64,000 nucleotides of DNA from Dipteris shenzhenensis (lineage: Eukaryota; Polypodiophyta; Polypodiopsida; Gleicheniales): assembly GCA_047967505.1 (NCBI GenBank), contig CM106538.1; one strand, written 5' to 3'. The translations under genes were made by a program, and so were the position numbers. The notes under the pieces are model-generated. The model saw nothing but the letters and a program-made list of their open reading frames with translations. It was not told the origin of the DNA and did no database searches. Positions 1-11,101 of this stretch are shown here, piece after piece. Positions within the stretch are counted from its first letter, which is position 1, and each line of letters opens with the position of its first letter.

Positions 1-491
1 ATTTAATTACTGTAGAACTGATACAATAGATGGTGATGCCTCCCAACCGTGCGCTCCTGTGAAAGAAGCTTTGATGGCATGCCGAAAATAGTAGAAGATG
101 GAGGCTGGATGCTAAGGAATCAGGGTTGCTGTAGCCAGTGATGAAATGGGCTTCATGGGCTTGCTCTTATATAGCCATCAGTCGTAGTTGGTTAGGCTCA
201 ATTGGGTGACCGACCCAGTCCGCCCAATACGGTCGACTGGTCTTGAAATAGGCCACCGACCATATGATAGAACCGGTGCGCAAAACAAACCAACTGACCT
301 ATAGTCACCGTTCGGCCCAGAGCCATCCGGGATCATCTGAGGCTCCAAATGGGCCTCGCAACCCGAGAGTGGGCTACCCCGGGAAATGCTCCGTCTACCC
401 TCAGTGCGGTCAATTAAGGGATGCCTTCCCACACTTGCATGTAGCCTAGTTGGCGGTGTGCCAACTCTATCTAAAGCCGTCTAGCCATTTC
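1..491 (-). repeat. Partial copia LTR, minus orientation
   Basis: This stretch is the reverse complement of about 3870-4361, which lies inside the 5' LTR of the copia at 3714-8625. Matching landmarks include the LTR TATA region, the block around 'gaccgacccagtccgccc' and the block around 'tggcggtgtgccaactct'. The window edge cuts it on the left, and similarity stops at about 491 on the right, where copia remnant 1 begins. It is either the 3' LTR of a rearranged minus-strand element or a truncated solo LTR. The internal sequence next to it looks like a different family, so the join may be secondary. Confidence 0.85.
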
Positions 492-539
492 TAGTATTGT
501 CTGCTAAAGTACCATTCTTCCTTTCAGCTCTTGCATTCT

Positions 540-1484
540 ACTGAGGAGTATCTACACAAGTGAATTTTCTTCGATGAAGGTCAAGTAGTAAAGTGAACCA
601 TTGATGATGCCGGGTCTGGGCATAACCCCATACATCAATATGTATCAAATCAAGAATACCTCGTGCTGAGGTGCTTCTGCCAAAGTTGGTTCGCTTTTGT
701 TTGCTGAAGCAGCATGCTTTGCAAACTTTTCCAAGAAACTATAGCTTTGGAATCCCAATTGCCATATTCTGATTTCTGAGATCTAGCAAGCTCTTGAAAT
801 TAACATGACCATATCTCTTGTGCCATTTTGCAGATAGTGGCATCTGCTATGGTTAAGTTGACATGCATGTTTATTTGGTACTGTAGGTAGCATTCTGTAC
901 AAGCATCCTTCCTTGACACCTTTTCCTACTACCTGACATCTTCTGGATTTTTCTCTATTAGTGCATTCATCTCCATCGAAGATGACTCGATAATTGTGTT
1001 CCATCATTTGACCTACTAACAAGAGGTTCTTGATGAGCTTTAGAACATAGAGTACATCTTTCACCAATCCTTTTGTACCAGTGAAATTGTTCATAGGGAT
1101 AACACATGTCCCTTGAACTAGATTCGGTGTATTATATGTTGTGTAGATGACATTCTTTTGACCTTCTAATGGTTTCATCTCTATGAACCATTCTTGATGA
1201 TTTGTCATATGAGATGATGCACCGTTGTCGATGTACCAAGGATCTTGATCTGCTTGGTCGACTTGATAGCTGAAATTCTCTTTTGAATTGTCTTTTGGAT
1301 TGCAATCCATGTCTAGGTACATTGTACCAGTTTGCTGCATTTCCTCGTTTGCAAGAAATATATTCCCATGCTCATTTACAAAATGACTGTGACTAGAACG
1401 TCCACCATGATGATTCCCTCTTCCGCAGAAATTCCCTCGATTACTGCTGGATTGACCACCTTGGTCTACTGCTTCTTGCGGCAA
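540..1484 (-). pseudogene. Copia protease, pre-integrase and integrase start, broken
   Basis: The protease active-site region at about 1203-1240 reads WYIDNGASSHM. Copia proteases normally have D-S/T-G-A, so the middle residue is changed to Asn. After it come the expected 'LYV' strand (VKDVLYVLKLIKNLLLVGQM) and the pre-integrase segment. In another frame at about 540-705 the integrase start is readable (LDLIHIDVWG, then TLLLDLHRRK), carrying the first catalytic Asp. The rest of integrase, RT and RNase H are missing. The D-N-G change and the frameshifts mean it is dead. Confidence 0.8.
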
Positions 1485-2443
1485 TCTCTTTCAGTTTCCA
1501 AACTTATGATGGTAGTTGCACTGGATGTTTGACACATTAGTGGATGCATTCCCTCGTCCTTGGAATCTTCCTCGATTGAAATGATTTCCTCTTTGCTGAT
1601 TTTGATGTTGCTGCTAATGCTGATATTGACTTTGCTGATGACTTTGTTGCTAATCATGACCACTTCTCTGGAATGATTTGCCTCTACCTCTGCTTTTGTC
1701 TGAAGCTGTGAATGCCTGATCACCATTAGAATGACCTTTGCATGCTTGACTGGCTTGAGTCTTGAGTTCTTCACCAAGTAACATTGGTTGAAGTTCTTCC
1801 AGTGTCGGAATCTGTAGTTGAATGGCAATACTCTAGACTAGATTCTTGTATCCCTCTCCTAGTCCATTGAGGATGACTTGAACCATTTCTGCTATATTCA
1901 TAGTCTCTCCTGCTGCTGCGAGTTGATTGTTGTAGTCTTTGATCCAGAGTACATAAGCATGACCAGTTTCGCTCTGCTGTTGTGAAAACTCTGGTTGATT
2001 TGGTTTCTCAGTGTGAGAATCCTAGAAGTGTTCTTAGACTCGTAGAGAGCTGCAAACGTATCCCATGCTTCTTTCGATGTCTTGATGATGTTGAGTTGTC
2101 CTAGCATGACATATTACACATTTTGCTTGACCAGATGATATGCATACTTATCTTTCTTATCCCATTCTACCTGTACTTGGGCAATGGCAGGATCTGCTAT
2201 GGGTGCGAAAATTAATAGTGTAGCTAGAGATCCTCGTGTAGATCCCCCTGCTGGTGCTGTGACAACAGGTGGAGTAGAGCTACTGCTAGGTGGATCGTCC
2301 AATGGTCTAGGTGTAGATCCATCGACATACTCCCATTTGTCCTGAAGTACAAGAATGGTCTCCATTTGGTACTTCCATGTGCCATAATTGGAGTTGTTTA
2401 GCTTAGCAGATGCCTCCAGATTGAGGTTGCTAGTCATAGACAT
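1466..2443 (-). pseudogene. Copia gag (UBN2-type) with zinc knuckle, broken
   Basis: Gag builds the virus-like particle of a copia element and binds its RNA. The N-terminal piece starts at an ATG (2443) and has the usual copia opening in which a short leader is followed by an N-x-x-x-Y-x-x-W-K pattern (NNSNYGTWKYQME). A Pro/Ser-rich insert follows. The next piece (2107-1898) has the typical SKEAWDTFAALYESKN gag motif. The tail at 1540-1466 reads as a CCHC knuckle ending KRDCRKKQ. The pieces lie in different frames with stops between them, so no intact gag can be made. The family call is firm. The exact start and the number of indels are not. Confidence 0.8.
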
Positions 2444-3713
2444 GGTGCAAGAAATGTACTCAAAGTGTCATGAAAATCATTATATGAATCAATTGCAAAA
2501 CATTGACTGTGACAAGTGAAATCTGAACTGTGGTGGTGAAGATAGAACTACAAAATATATAATCCGATCTGAATTACAAGGCTTGTGGCAAATGATGCCC
2601 AGAATAGCCAAGCGGCTTTACAAGGCTGAGATGATGTGCACATTGCCGTGAGATAGTCGAATCGGCTTCATGTGTGTGTAAAATCAAATAATGTGCTATC
2701 TACCCACTGAACAATCGGCAATGCCTCTGAGCACTCTGAAGTTTGCTCACTGAACTTATGAACGTCAGGTTTCAGGTAATGTGATGATGTGAAATCATAT
2801 GTGAGCATATGACGGACTCCGAGTAGGTACTAGTCAGGAAATTTGGCCATGGCTTAGATTGGCAACTTGGGGAGATTCAAAGGGTCCCCTCTATGGCGAT
2901 CTAGTCTACTCTGATCTAGATCTATACCAACTGTCGATCGATGAAAGGACAACAAATAATTTATTTTCTTTGGTTCTTTTTATGTGTTGGGTTAGCAGAT
3001 GCATCGATGTAGAGGCTAATGTGCATGTAGGAAGTGGATTTGTCGGCGGCGAAGATCAAAAGTGAGTGATACTTGCACCTAAATATGCACATGATGTGAC
3101 GAGCATGTAGAGCACAAAAAATTGATTGATTTTCCTTTTGGAGTGCCCTCAAATTCTTCCTGGATCAAGAGATACGACTTGATCTAGGTGGAGGGGCAAA
3201 AGGAGTGCAAATGTGCTCAATGATGATGTGGCAGTCAGGGGATCACATGTAGTGACTGTGCCTATGGAGCCCTATTCTGAGGTGGTAGGAGTGGTCACAT
3301 GCAAAATACCAAGTGTGCCAAGTAGGAGGTTAGAGTTCCCATCAAGGGACTACCATGTGGTGGTAATGATGATGTGGCAGCAACTGACTGGACTAATGAG
3401 GTGGTAGGTTGGTGATGTGGCACTGATGATGTCCAACAATGATGACATGGCTACACCTTGGACTATTGATGTGGTAGGTGGCTACCACATGGTAGACGAT
3501 GTGGCACTTGGAGATAAGGGTGCCATGTGGCACACTGGTGACCAAGTCTAGGGTTGGGTGGATGTGATGACCTTGGGATAAGGTTTGATCCATATGGCAG
3601 CTTTGTGGAGAATGGAATTTGTGCAGATTCCATCAAAATCTTGTAGATTCTATCGTTGAAGAAGCGCCCTTCTAGTTACTGCACGTGTAGCTAATGAGAA
3701 GCTATGGTGCTTC
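2444..3713. other. No gene; includes degenerate repeats
   Basis: No supported gene here. From about 3213 to 3580 there are loose, diverged repeats of a 'gatgatgtggca' core with variable spacing, which look like a decayed minisatellite. The last five bases before the LTR (gcttc, 3709-3713) would be the left target-site duplication of the copia to the right, but its right flank is lost. Confidence 0.5.
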
Positions 3714-4445
3714 TGTTAGATATCAATGCTCCACTCTCATGTAACTATGCGAGAACCAGCGAACTCTACTTGTAAGCCCGCTATATGAGGAGAAGGCATT
3801 TGAGTAGCTCGGTTATCCAGTAGGTCCTGGTTTGGACACCAGATGGGGGCCATGTGTGGCCTGATGGCTGGACGGCTTCAGATAGAGTTGGCACACCGCC
3901 AACTAGGCTACATGCAAGTGTAGGAAGGCATCCCTTGACTAACCGCACTGAGGGTAGATGGAGCATTTCCTAGGGCAACCCACTCTCGGGTTGCGGGGCC
4001 TGTTTGGAGCCTCAGATGATCCCGAATGGCTCTGGGCCGAACGAAGACCATAGGTTAGTTGCTCTGTTTTGTGCACCGGTTCTATCATATGGTTGGTGGC
4101 CTATTTCCAGACTGACCCCCAGTCGACCGTTTTGGGCGGAGTGGGTCGGTCACCCAATTGAGCCTAATCGACTACGATTGGTGGCTATATAAGAGCAAGC
4201 CCATGAAGCCCATTTCATCACTGGCTATAACAACCCTGATTCCTTAGCATCCAGCCTCCGTCTTCTACTATTTTCAGCATGCCATCGAAGCTTCTTTCAC
4301 AGGAGCGCACGGTTGGGAGGCAGCACCATCTAGTGTATCAGTTCTACAGTAATCAAATTTTTGATTCTAGATACTATCTTGTTTTCTCTCTTGCGTACGA
4401 GATCCTATTATCTATTCAGCACAGACGTTGTATTATTTTCTTACA
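3714..4445 (+). repeat. 5' LTR of copia element 2 (732 bp)
   Basis: Starts TGTTAGATATCAATGC and ends TTACA directly before the primer-binding site. The start matches the 3' LTR start at 8560. The reverse complement of its right two thirds recurs at 1-491. Confidence 0.9.
4185..4192 (+). promoter_or_regulatory. TATA box in the LTR promoter
   Basis: CTATATAA followed by GAGCAAGCCC is the likely U3/R promoter of the element. The same motif is present, inverted, in the LTR at 1-491. Confidence 0.6.
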
Positions 4446-4457
4446 TGGTATCAGAGC
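4446..4457 (+). other. Primer-binding site, initiator tRNA-Met
   Basis: TGGTATCAGAGC is the standard plant copia primer-binding site complementary to the 3' end of initiator tRNA-Met. It directly follows the LTR end. Confidence 0.9.
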
Positions 4458-4515
4458 CTGGACTCTAGCAAGAAGATTTGGTAGTGTGTTTCTGTTTGCG
4501 AGCAGATTGTGAGAG

Positions 4516-5894
4516 ATGGCCCAGCCCACAAGACTGCGAATCCCACCGTTCGGCGAAAGAGGAAAGTTGGACGGCTCTAACTATCCTCTCTAGAAGTTCA
4601 AGATGAAGACCATCCTAAGTGCATATGAGCTTTGGGACACTGCTATTGGGGTGGATGTGAGGCCGGTTCCGAGACCGGATCCAGCCAATGCAGGACAACA
4701 GATAGTACCAACTGCGGATGAGATTCTCACATGGACAAGAAGAAATGCAGATGCGCTGTGTTCTATTGTCTGCAGTGTTAATGATTCCATCATGGCATTA
4801 ATTCAACATGTCACCACAGCGGACGAGGCATGGACGGTCTTGAAAAATCAGTACGAGACCACGAATGAGACGCGGATTCAGAATCTGGAGACTCAACTCG
4901 CGAATGAGAAGTCTGAGTCTGAAGCGGCAGAGAAGTTCATCACCAGGGTGAAGAATTTGCGCGATCAGATGACTGCGATTGGCATCACCATCACCAGCGA
5001 GAATCTAGTACGAAGGTGCATACAGATTCTCCCACAAAGTACGATGGTCTTGTTATGGCACAGAATATGCAGAACAGAAATCTGCCCCTCAACTTTGAGG
5101 ATTTCAGTGCGATGCTTTTGGAGGAGGAGATGCGTCAAAAGACGAGGACTAGAGAAGATTTGGCTTTGTGGACTGGATCAAAGAAAGGTAAGGGTAAGGA
5201 CTCTGGTAACCCATCTTCTTCTGATGATAAAAAGAGAAAGAAGAAGATCAAGTGCTTCTATTGCAACAAGGCAGGGCACAAGCAGAATGAGTGCCACAAG
5301 AAGATTGCAAATGAGAAGAACGGAGTAAAGAAAGAGTCCAGCAATAGCACGCAAGTAGTACCAATAGAGCTGTTTGTAGCAATTGAGGAGATTGGCACGG
5401 AGGCAGTTCATGTACCTGCAGATGAACCTTGGATCATCGACAGTGGTGCATCGCCCCACATGACCAGTCGGAAGGGTTGGTATAGCTCTCTACAGCTGGT
5501 AGGGAATGACATCATGGTAGCAGTCGGCAATGATGCAAAATGTCCAGCAAAAGGAAAAGCTATGATTGCTCTCAAGTCAGATGGAGTTGTAAAACAGTTG
5601 TCCAATGTTCTTTATGTGCCAGATATCAAGAGGAACTTGTTGTCTGTTTCTGTGATCACGGATGGGGACCTCAAAGTTCAATTCGAAAAGAATGGTGCAC
5701 AGATCCTGGATCTTCAAGGAAAGGTCGTTGGTAAAGGTACACGGTGCAACAACATTTATGAACTCTCAGCTTTCAGTTCTCGGGTGGATGTGAAGAACAC
5801 TAAGCTATTGCATGAGAGGTTTGGTCATCTAAACCTTAGTTCTTTGAAGGATTACAGACCTACCAGAAATTTCAGATCTGCCCGATGTATGTGA
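4516..5894 (+). pseudogene. Copia 2 gag, zinc knuckle and protease, broken
   Basis: The ATG at 4516 opens gag (MAQPTRLRIPPFGERGKLDG), followed by a TAG at 4591 where the family has Trp. The same frame then continues through the UBN2-type gag core (about 4603-5010). A frameshift near 5016 moves to the frame carrying the basic region, the CCHC knuckle CFYCNKAGHKQNEC, the protease active site WIIDSGASPHM and the pre-integrase segment with HERFGHLN. This frame ends early at about 5892 through another frameshift. Gag and protease would build and mature the particle. Here neither can be made intact, although motif residues are well kept, so decay is moderate. Confidence 0.9.
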
Positions 5895-6609
5895 AGCTTG
5901 CATGATGGGCAAGCAACATCGGCAGCCCTTTCCTAAAGAGGCCAGCAGGGCAAATGCTCCTCTAGAGCTCATTCACACAGACCTCTGCGGAAAGATGGAG
6001 ACGGAAGCTTTGGGTGGTTCCTACTACTTCATGACGCTGATCGATGACTACAGTAGAAGGATATGGATATACTTCCTAAAGACGAAAGACGAGGCTTTCA
6101 ATAGGTTCAAGGAATAGCATGTAATGGTTGAGAAAGAATCGGGGAGGAAGGTGAAGAAGCTGAGATCAGACAGAGGTGGAGAGTTCACATCGATTGGATT
6201 TGAAAGTTACTACAAAAGTCACGGAATCAAGAGGGAGAAACCCCCGCCACATACATCACAGCAAAATGGAGTAGCAGAACGCAAGATGCGCGTCATCTGC
6301 GAAATGGGCTGGAGTATGATGAAAGGGAAAGAATTGCCAAAGACTTTCTGGGTTGAAGCATGTAACACTGCAGTTTACATCCTCAATCATAGCTACACGA
6401 AGGCTGTGAATGGGATGACTCCACTGCAAGCCTTTTCTGGTAAGAAACCTTCAGCTGCACATTTCAGAGTTTTTGGATGTGACTGTTTTGTGCATGTCCC
6501 TAATGCTACCAAGACCAAATGGGAACCAAAGAGTCGAAAGTGTATTTTCTTGGGCTATAGTGAAGAGGCAAAGGGTTACCGTCTCTATAACCCGGTTATA
6601 AGAAGGTAA
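5895..6609 (+). pseudogene. Copia 2 integrase, broken
   Basis: This frame begins with the end of the zinc-binding domain (EACMMGKQHR) and then has the DDE catalytic core: Asp in LIHTDLCGKM, Asp in RSDRGGEF and Glu in QNGVAERK. The C-terminal part has FGCDCFVHVPN and KCIFLGYSEEAKGYRLY, typical of copia integrase. One TAG at about 6115 interrupts the core, and the frame ends at 6607 by frameshift before RT. It would insert element cDNA into chromosomes. All three catalytic acids are present, so the loss is by stops only. Confidence 0.9.
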
Positions 6610-6737
6610 TTGTAAGTCATGATGTGGTCTTCTCAGAACATCCGCATCAATTGGAGGAGGATGCTTCCTTCCCAAACAACCAGGACTAGGATATCCATCT
6701 AGTACCACCACCAACAGCAGACCGAACTCCCCCAACG

Positions 6738-8042
6738 GTGCTTGGGAGGATTCGAGACAAAGAAGATGAAGAAGAGCCTGCAGAACCACAACGGCAACAG
6801 CCATTCCCGAAGTGGGTAAAGCAGCTTTTGGATGGCAGAGAACCTCTAGCCATTGAGGAGGAACCATCCGAACACCGCCGGTCCAAGAGATTAGAGGAGC
6901 AAAGAAGGGCGCAGGAACACTTGGTCAACTATGCTTTGATGATAGAAGTGATTTGTGCTGATGAACCCAAGTGTCTTGAAGAGGCATAGGGCGATGATAG
7001 GTGGATGGAGGCTATGCAGTCAAAGTATGGCTCCATAATGAAGAACAACACCTGGGACCTTGTGGATCAACCACCAAAACGCAAGGTAATCGGAACCAAG
7101 TGGGTGTACAAGACCAAGTATAAGTCCGACGCCACGTTGGATAGGTACAAGGCTCGGCTCATGGCAAAAGGATTAGCACAAGTACATGGTTTTGATTATC
7201 AAGATACTTTTGCTCCCACAGCTCGACTAACCACAATTCGCAGTGTTTTGGCTTTAGCTGCCCAGGGAAGTTGGCCCATGTTTTAGATGGATGTGAAATC
7301 CACCTTTCTGAATGGAGATCTCAAGGAGGAGGTATACATGGAACAACCACCTGGTTTTGAGATCCCTAGTTCAGAAGGTAAAGTCTACAAACTGAAGAAG
7401 GCACTTTACGGGCTGAAACAGGTCCCACGAGCATGGTACCAGCAAATTGATGCCTACTTTTTGCAAAACGGGTTCAGGAGGAGCCCATCTGATGCAAATT
7501 TGTATATATTCAAAGAAGGAGGCAGGTGTATGATCGTGGTCCTTTATGTGGATGACCTTGTCATAACAGGGAACCATGAAGAGAAGATCTTGCAGACGAA
7601 GCATTTGCTAGGAAGAGAGTTTGAAATGACAGACCTCAGACTAATGCATTTTTGTTTGGGGATTGAAGTTTGGCAGGAGCTGAAACAGATCTTCATTTCA
7701 CAGCTAAAGTATGCTGGAGAGATACTGAAGGCATTTGGCATGGCTGAGTGCAAAACATTTGGTACCCCTATGGAGGTTGACGTGAAGCTCTCAAATGAGG
7801 ATTCATCACCACTGGTGGACGAAGCGAAGTACAGAAGGCTTGTGGGCAGCTTGATTTACCTGTGCAACACACGACCGAACATCAGTTTTGCGACTGGTAT
7901 ACTAAGCAGATTTTCCAATAAGCCCCAGGAGAACCATTGGAGGGCAGGGATGCGAGTGCTGAAATACATCAAAGGCACACTTGATTATGGCATCACCTAT
8001 ACTAAGGGCAACATCTTGATCGGATTCTATGACTCGGATTAG
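6738..8042 (+). pseudogene. Copia 2 reverse transcriptase, broken
   Basis: One frame runs from the acidic linker (about 6738) through the RT core, with stops at 6987, 7284 (TAG where the family has Gln, before [20 protein letters not shown]) and 8040. Motifs include [35 protein letters not shown] and the catalytic YVDD at 7545-7556. After the thumb ([12 protein letters not shown]) it reaches the start of RNase H (FYDSD) and is cut by a TAG. It would copy element RNA into DNA. Confidence 0.92.
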
Positions 8043-8070
8043 GCAGGAGATGTGGACAACAGGAGATCAG

Positions 8071-8536
8071 TGACAATCAGAGATGCATGGTGATTGCAAA
8101 GAACCGAGTGTTCCACGCTCGCACAAAACACATTGAGATTCAATATCACTTTGTACGCGAGCTCATCATGGATGGAAAGGTCGACTTGGTGTACTGTCCG
8201 ACTACAGAGAATGCTACGGACATCTTCACGAAGGCTCTTGGAAGAGACTTGCTAGAGAGGCATCTTCATCGACTTGGCATTGGGCCGAAAAAGTAAGTTC
8301 ATGTGACAATCAGAGATGCATGGTGACAGCAAAGAACCGAGTGTTCCACGCTCGCACAAAACACATTGAGATTCAATATCACTTTGTACGCGAGCTCATC
8401 ATGGATGGAAAGGTCGACTTGGTGTACTGTCCGACTACAGAGAATGCTACGGACATCTTCACGAAGGCTCTTGGAAGAGACTTGCTAGAGAGGCGTCTTC
8501 ATCGACTTGGCATTGGGCCGAAAAAGTAAGTTCACT
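8071..8536 (+). pseudogene. Copia 2 RNase H tail in two tandem copies
   Basis: Two nearly identical 233-bp units (8071-8303 and 8304-8536) each encode the end of RNase H: AKNRVFHARTKHIEIQYHF through FTKALGRDLLER. Only a few bases differ, for example 'gtgattgc' against 'gtgacagc' near the start. The first copy is joined straight to the start of RNase H at about 8070, so the middle of the domain (usually about 60 residues, including the 'LSSTEAEY' part) is missing. No active RNase H can be made. This looks like a deletion plus a tandem duplication within one element. Confidence 0.88.
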
Positions 8537-8548
8537 TGCGGGTGGACA

Positions 8549-8559
8549 TTGAGGGGGGG
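8549..8559 (+). other. Polypurine tract of copia 2
   Basis: TTGAGGGGGGG just before the 3' LTR start is the plus-strand priming site. The same tract occurs inverted at about 36919-36928 beside the LTR of copia element 5, linking the two lineages. Confidence 0.85.
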
Positions 8560-8625
8560 TGTTAGATATCAATGCTCCACTCTCGTGTAACTATGCGGGA
8601 ACCAGCTAACTCTACTTGTAAGCCC
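8560..8625 (+). repeat. Truncated 3' LTR of copia 2
   Basis: Matches the first 65 or so bases of the LTR at 3714, up to 'cttgtaagccc', and then switches abruptly to integrase coding sequence of another copia. Confidence 0.85.
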
Positions 8626-9010
8626 CCATACAATGCTTACTGAGAAGCATCTTCCAAATTAGTATTGGGCAGAAGCAATAGCCACTGCAAACTACTTGCT
8701 TAATCGACTTCCTAACGAACCAATTCAGGGTATGACAACTTATGAAGCATTCACCGGACACAAGCCACACATTGGGCATCTTTGCATAGTTAGTTGCATA
8801 GCATATGCCCACATACATGATGATCATCGCATAAAATTGGATGCGAATTCACGCAAATGCATCATGGTTGGCTACAGTGAAGAAAGCAAAGCATACAAGT
8901 TGTACGATTCCATCAACCGAAAGGTCATTATCTCCAGAGGTGTAATCTTTGATGAGGAATCAAAATGGAAAACCTCAAATACACAGGAGATAGTGGCACT
9001 GATTTCATAA
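8626..9010 (+). pseudogene. Copia 3 integrase C-terminal part
   Basis: Reads MLTEKHLPN, a TAG, then YWAEAIATANYLLNRLP, followed by FTGHKPHIGHL and KCIMVGYSEESKAYKLYDS, the standard C-terminal half of copia integrase. The catalytic DDE core is upstream of the truncation and absent. The stop in the conserved N-x-Y-W-A-E motif and the missing core make it non-functional. Confidence 0.85.
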
Positions 9011-9117
9011 TCATCTACATAAAATGGTGATGAAGAAGAGCAAGAATTGCCAGAACACACCAAGCAGAGCCACAGCAGCTCCGATGGTCTACTAGAGAAA
9101 GCAAACCACCATCCAAA

Positions 9118-9950
9118 TTGACATATGCTCACAAAGGCAAAGCAATTCAGGTTGAAACCACCAACTATTCTCTTATGACTACCATCATGGCTACAAAAGA
9201 GCCAGTGTACTTCAAAGATGCAATAGACAAGCTAGAATGGCAAACTGCTATGAATGAAGAAATGGATGCTTTGTACAAGAATAATACTTGGGAATTATGC
9301 GACCTTGCACCAAGAAAGAAGGCCATAAAAAGCAAATGGGTATACAAAGTGAAGTACAATCCAGATGGAAGTATTCAAAGATACGAAGCTAGACTAGTTG
9401 CAAAAGGATTTGCACAACAGTATGGTCAACATTATGATGAGACTTATGCTCCAATAAGCAAACATGGTTTCCATTTGATTCTTGATATCACTAGCGACAC
9501 TCAACAGATGGAATGTGTACTAGCTCGATGTCAAGAATGCAATTCTCAATGGTTATCTAGATGAGGAAGTCTTCATGCAACAACCAATAGGTTATGTTGA
9601 ACCAAGAAAGGAGAATAAGTTTGCCATTTCAAGAAAAGTCTCTACAGCTTAAAGCAAGCACCTAGAAGTTGGTACAGCAGTTGACAAGTATTTTGCTAAT
9701 CTAGGATACATGAAGTCCAATGCAGATCATACTCTCTACTACAAAGTTCAAGGGGACAACATTACTATTGCACTTTTGTACATAGATGATCTGATTGTGA
9801 TCGGAAGCAAGGATAGCTTCATCAGAAGATTAAAACAAGATTTATTTGCAGAGTTTGACATGAAAGATCTTGGACTTATGCACTATTGTCTTGGAATTGA
9901 GTTTTGGAGAGATTCAGATAGCACATTCATGAGTTAGCTCAAGTATGTTG
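9118..9950 (+). pseudogene. Copia 3 reverse transcriptase, broken
   Basis: Starts with the RT lead-in (EPVYFKDAIDKLEWQTAMNE), then NNTWELCDLAPRKKAIKSKW and YEARLVAKGFAQQYGQHYDE. A frameshifted stretch follows at about 9470-9710, in which the conserved VDVKNAFL-type region is scrambled. The catalytic motif is YIDD (9779-9790), a Val-to-Ile variant of the usual YVDD. The end reads DLGLMHYCLGIEFWRDSD and then a TAG. The family is clear, and the frameshifts in the fingers/palm show it is dead. Confidence 0.85.
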
Positions 9951-10704
9951 ATAGTCTCCTGAAGAAGTTTCATATGGTAGATTGCAAGATTGTAGCCACT
10001 CCCATGGAACAGAGTGAAAAACTTACTAAAGATTCAGAAAAGCCTATAATGATAGGTACTACATGCAGCTCATCAGATCTCTTATATATCTGACTATCAC
10101 ATGGCCAAATATCTGTTATGCAGTAAGTTCACTTGCACAGTTTATGGCAAATCCAAAACAGTCTCACTGGAATGCAGCCAAAAGAGTCTTGAGATACGTC
10201 AAATGTACAAGACAGTTTGGAATAGAATATCATCCACGGTTGCATGGATACTATGATAGTGACTATGCCAGAGATCATGAGACTAGGATATCAACACAGG
10301 GATATGCATTTTTCCTTGGTCAAGGTGCTATATCATGGTTTTCAAACAAACAGCCAACTGTTTCTTTGTCTTCGACTGAAGTAGAATATAGAGCACTCAC
10401 TGCAGGTGCATGTGAGGCTATATGGCTTAGAAGACTATTGTCAGAAATAGATTACTTTGATGAGTCAAAGCTAACAACAATATACTGTGATAATTAATCG
10501 GCTCAAGCATTAGCCAAGAATCTAGTATATCACTCTAGGACAAAGCACATTGATGTCAGAGAGCACTTCATTAGAGAAAGAGTGTTACTTGGTGACATCA
10601 CATTGCAGCATTGAGATAGCAAAGAGAATGTTGTAGACATCTTTACCAAACCACTCGGTAAAGAGCTTTTCAAGAAACACCGACTAGCTCTTGATTTGAC
10701 ATAA
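9951..10704 (+). pseudogene. Copia 3 RT thumb and RNase H
   Basis: Contains the connection region (SLIYLTITWPNICYAVSSL) and a well-preserved RNase H: YYDSDYARD with the first Asp, LSSTEVEYRALTAGACEAIW with the Glu, and YCDN with the next Asp, then a TAA at 10495-10497 where Gln is expected. After it, [20 protein letters not shown] and the tail VVDIFTKPLGKELF follow in frame, interrupted by one more stop. It ends LALDLT. RNase H removes the RNA template during reverse transcription. Confidence 0.88.
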
Positions 10705-10822
10705 AGGAAGGACATTCCCATTAAAGGGGTGCGATGGAATGTAATGCTCAGTCCTTCTTCGATTCCCCAGAATCATCATCTTGAGAAAAGGCCTACTTCA
10801 TGATGTTGATCTTGAGGGAAGG

Positions 10823-11101
10823 TGTTGAGAGATCACGCTCAACATCATGTGATCATGTGTGCATAGCACCATCATGTGATCATATGTGCATAGCACTAAC
10901 CCAATAGAGTGCTATAAAGGAAAGAGTTAGATACCCTAACCCTAACCCTAAATGGGTTTGTATATATTCTACATTTTCAACTAAATCTAGTGTACAGTTA
11001 GTCATTTGTGATGTGCTCTCTAGTTGTGTCCTCTTTCGTCATCTCCACTCTTCTCCTCTCCCCTCTTCATATTTTGTTAGTTTCCAAGTTCCTTTATTGC
11101 A
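10823..11101 (+). repeat. 3' LTR of copia 3 (about 279 bp)
   Basis: Begins TGTTGAGAGATCACGC after the purine tract 'cttgagggaagg' and probably ends at TTGCA. The diverged copy at 56444-56704 also ends TTGCA, which supports the boundary. It contains a 27-bp tandem duplication (10843-10869, 10870-10896) and a short run of the CCCTAA motif (about 10932-10952). Confidence 0.75.

Larger units (their letters stand above)
495..2443 (-). mobile_element. Copia remnant 1: gag, protease, start of integrase
   Basis: Reading right to left, this is the 5' half of a Ty1/copia polyprotein: gag, a CCHC zinc knuckle, aspartic protease, pre-integrase and the first part of integrase. It stops at about 495 against the LTR fragment. 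No 5' LTR or primer-binding site is recognisable to the right of the gag start. Several frameshifts and stops make it non-functional. Its gag and protease differ from those of the element at 3714-8625, so it is a separate family. Confidence 0.85.
3714..8625 (+). mobile_element. Copia element 2, nearly full length, 3' LTR truncated
   Basis: A Ty1/copia element in canonical order: LTR, primer-binding site, gag, CCHC knuckle, protease, integrase, RT, RNase H, polypurine tract, LTR. The 3' LTR has only about 66 bp before the sequence switches to another copia. At least two frameshifts and several in-frame stops (4591, 6115, 6987, 7284, 8040) kill the polyprotein. RNase H shows an internal deletion and a tandem duplication. 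The reverse transcriptase keeps its YVDD motif. Confidence 0.93.
8626..11101 (+). mobile_element. Copia element 3, 5' truncated, with 3' LTR
   Basis: A third Ty1/copia lineage beginning inside integrase, then RT, RNase H, polypurine tract and 3' LTR. LTR, gag, protease and most of integrase are missing on the left. A second copy of its 3' end lies at 56221-56704. Confidence 0.9.

Noticed and set aside
10932-10952. Telomere-like CCCTAA repeats
   Set aside because: Only about three units, inside a copia LTR, and a related phrase is present in the second copy at about 56530. This is LTR sequence, not a telomere remnant.
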